Below are positions 6,365 through 7,307 of a DNA stretch of 7,307 nucleotides, piece by piece. The notes under the pieces are model-generated. The model made no database searches, was not told where the DNA came from, and saw only the letters and a program-made list of their open reading frames with translations. The stretch lies in the NCBI GenBank assembly GCA_028290765.1, contig JAQGJF010000903.1:1-7307 (forward strand), in the 5' to 3' direction. This DNA comes from Tardiphaga sp. GTDB lineage: Bacteria; Pseudomonadota; Alphaproteobacteria; Rhizobiales; Xanthobacteraceae. Numbering within the stretch: the first letter of the stretch is position 1; every line of letters begins with the position of its first letter. A program made the translations under genes and the position numbers.

Positions 6365-7237
6365 ATGTTCAATCAGCAGTTACTCGCAGGAAGGCGCATT
6401 CTCGTCACCGGCGGCGGTACCGGGCTTGGCAAGTCGATGGCGGCGCGTTTCCTCGAACTCGGCGCCGAGGTGCATATCTGCGGGCGCCGCAAAGGCGTCT
6501 GCGACGAAACCGCGACCGAATTGATGGACCTCTATGGCGGCAAGGTGATGAGTCATGGCGTCGATATCCGCGACGCCGCCGCGGTCGACACCATGATCGA
6601 GGCGATCTTCGCGCAGGGACCACTGACCGATTTGATCAACAATGCCGCCGGCAATTTCATCTCGCGCACCCAGGATCTGACGCCGCGCGGCTTCGACGCT
6701 GTCGCCAACATCGTCATGCACGGCACCTTCTATGTCACCCAGGCGGTAGGCAAACGCTGGATCGCCGGCAAAAATCCCGGCAACGTGGTCTCGATCAGCG
6801 TGACATGGGTGCGCAACGGCAGCCCCTATGTGGTGCCCTCCGCCATGAGCAAATCCGCCATCCATGCCATGACCATGTCGCTGGCGACAGAATGGGGCCG
6901 CTACGGCATCCGCCTCAACAGCATCGCGCCGGGCGAAATTCCGACCGAGGGCATGAGCAAACGCATCAAGCCGGGCGACGAAGCCGGCGCCCGCACCAAG
7001 GCGCAAAATCCGATGGGCCGGGTCGGGAAAATGGAAGAGCTGCAGAATCTCGCGGTATTCCTGATCTCGGGCGGCTGCGACTGGATCAATGGCGAGACCA
7101 TCGCCATGGACGGCGGCCAGGCGCTGGCGATGGGCGGAAACTTCTATCAGCTGCGCGACTGGTCCGACGCCGACTGGACCCAGGCCCGCGACGCCATCAA
7201 GGCGCAGAATGAGAAGGATAGGGCTGCGAGGGGGTGA
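6365..7237 (+). CDS. SDR oxidoreductase resembling 2,4-dienoyl-CoA reductase, altered active site
   Basis: This 290-residue classical-length SDR should bind NAD(P)H through the Rossmann motif TGGGTGLG (15-22) and has the NNAAGNFIS strand (92-100). The C-terminal half, with GRVGKMEELQNLAVFLIS and DWINGETIAMDGG, follows mitochondrial 2,4-dienoyl-CoA reductase (DECR1) closely, which suggests an unsaturated acyl-CoA substrate. Aligned from memory to DECR1, Lys163 and Ser159 match Lys214 and Ser210. Trp148 falls at catalytic Tyr199 and His119 at Asn148, so the usual proton donor is missing and there is no YxxxK. ATG 6365 was chosen because the domain starts there; the preceding GGGCGGA is only a moderate ribosome site. 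The frame is open upstream to 5921, but that stretch is antisense to the crotonase. The gene is divergent from the crotonase by 103 bases. SDR family is certain; the reaction is uncertain. Confidence 0.92.
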   Translation: MFNQQLLAGRRILVTGGGTGLGKSMAARFLELGAEVHICGRRKGVCDETATELMDLYGGKVMSHGVDIRDAAAVDTMIEAIFAQGPLTDLINNAAGNFISRTQDLTPRGFDAVANIVMHGTFYVTQAVGKRWIAGKNPGNVVSISVTWVRNGSPYVVPSAMSKSAIHAMTMSLATEWGRYGIRLNSIAPGEIPTEGMSKRIKPGDEAGARTKAQNPMGRVGKMEELQNLAVFLISGGCDWINGETIAMDGGQALAMGGNFYQLRDWSDADWTQARDAIKAQNEKDRAARG

Positions 7238-7284
7238 TGGGGGCGTGCCGAAGGATCTTAGGTTCGCGCACTTCTCTTTCTTAT

Positions 7285-7305
7285 CCCTCCCCCTTGTGGG
7301 GAGGG
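7285..7305. repeat. Short inverted repeat near the right edge
   Basis: CCCTCCCC (7285-7292) and GGGGAGGG (7298-7305) form a perfect 8-base stem with a 5-base loop, 47 bases after the SDR stop. The window ends two bases later, so it is unclear whether a T-run follows (terminator) or whether this is the edge of a longer intergenic repeat. The rest of 7238-7307 holds only a pyrimidine-rich stretch (7271-7293). Confidence 0.55.
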
Positions 7306-7307
7306 TG

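Overview
The window reads as chromosomal DNA of a GC-rich alphaproteobacterium, most likely Bradyrhizobium, Rhodopseudomonas or a close relative. The basis is codon use, protein sequence character, and an intergenic palindrome built on CCCGGATGAGCGCAGCGA of a type I recall as common in that group. This is judgement by eye; no database was searched. No tRNA, rRNA, CRISPR array, insertion sequence, integrase or phage gene was seen.

Layout. (1) 1-617, minus: the N-terminal quarter of phosphoenolpyruvate carboxylase (ppc), running off the left edge. (2) 618-964: a 347-base gap between divergent genes. (3) 965-3799, plus: a 944-residue membrane-bound hybrid histidine kinase with a periplasmic double-Cache-like sensor, HAMP, PAS, HisKA, HATPase and a C-terminal receiver. 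(4) 3747-5291, minus: an AMP-forming acyl-CoA ligase whose 3' end overlaps the kinase 3' end by 53 bases, tail to tail. (5) 5322-5421: a near-perfect 30-base inverted repeat with a tandem 17-base duplication in its centre. (6) 5449-6261, minus: a crotonase-family protein. (7) 6262-6364: a short AT-richer divergent control region. (8) 6365-7237, plus: a short-chain dehydrogenase that looks like mitochondrial 2,4-dienoyl-CoA reductase. (9) 7285-7305: a short inverted repeat at the right edge.

How the genes may work together. The ligase, crotonase and dienoyl-CoA-reductase-like protein form a compact acyl-CoA set around one divergent control region. The ligase would activate an acid to its CoA thioester, and the other two would rearrange or reduce an unsaturated acyl-CoA. 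Both latter enzymes have altered active sites. The crotonase keeps the Glu/Asp pair typical of dienoyl-CoA isomerase but has Gln at the first acidic position. The reductase keeps Ser and Lys but has Trp where the catalytic Tyr is expected and His where the substrate-binding Asn is expected. The set may therefore act on an unusual acyl-CoA or catalyse non-standard steps; this is inference. The ppc and kinase genes have no evident link to it. I found no convincing wholly new system; the altered SDR active site is the most interesting signal.
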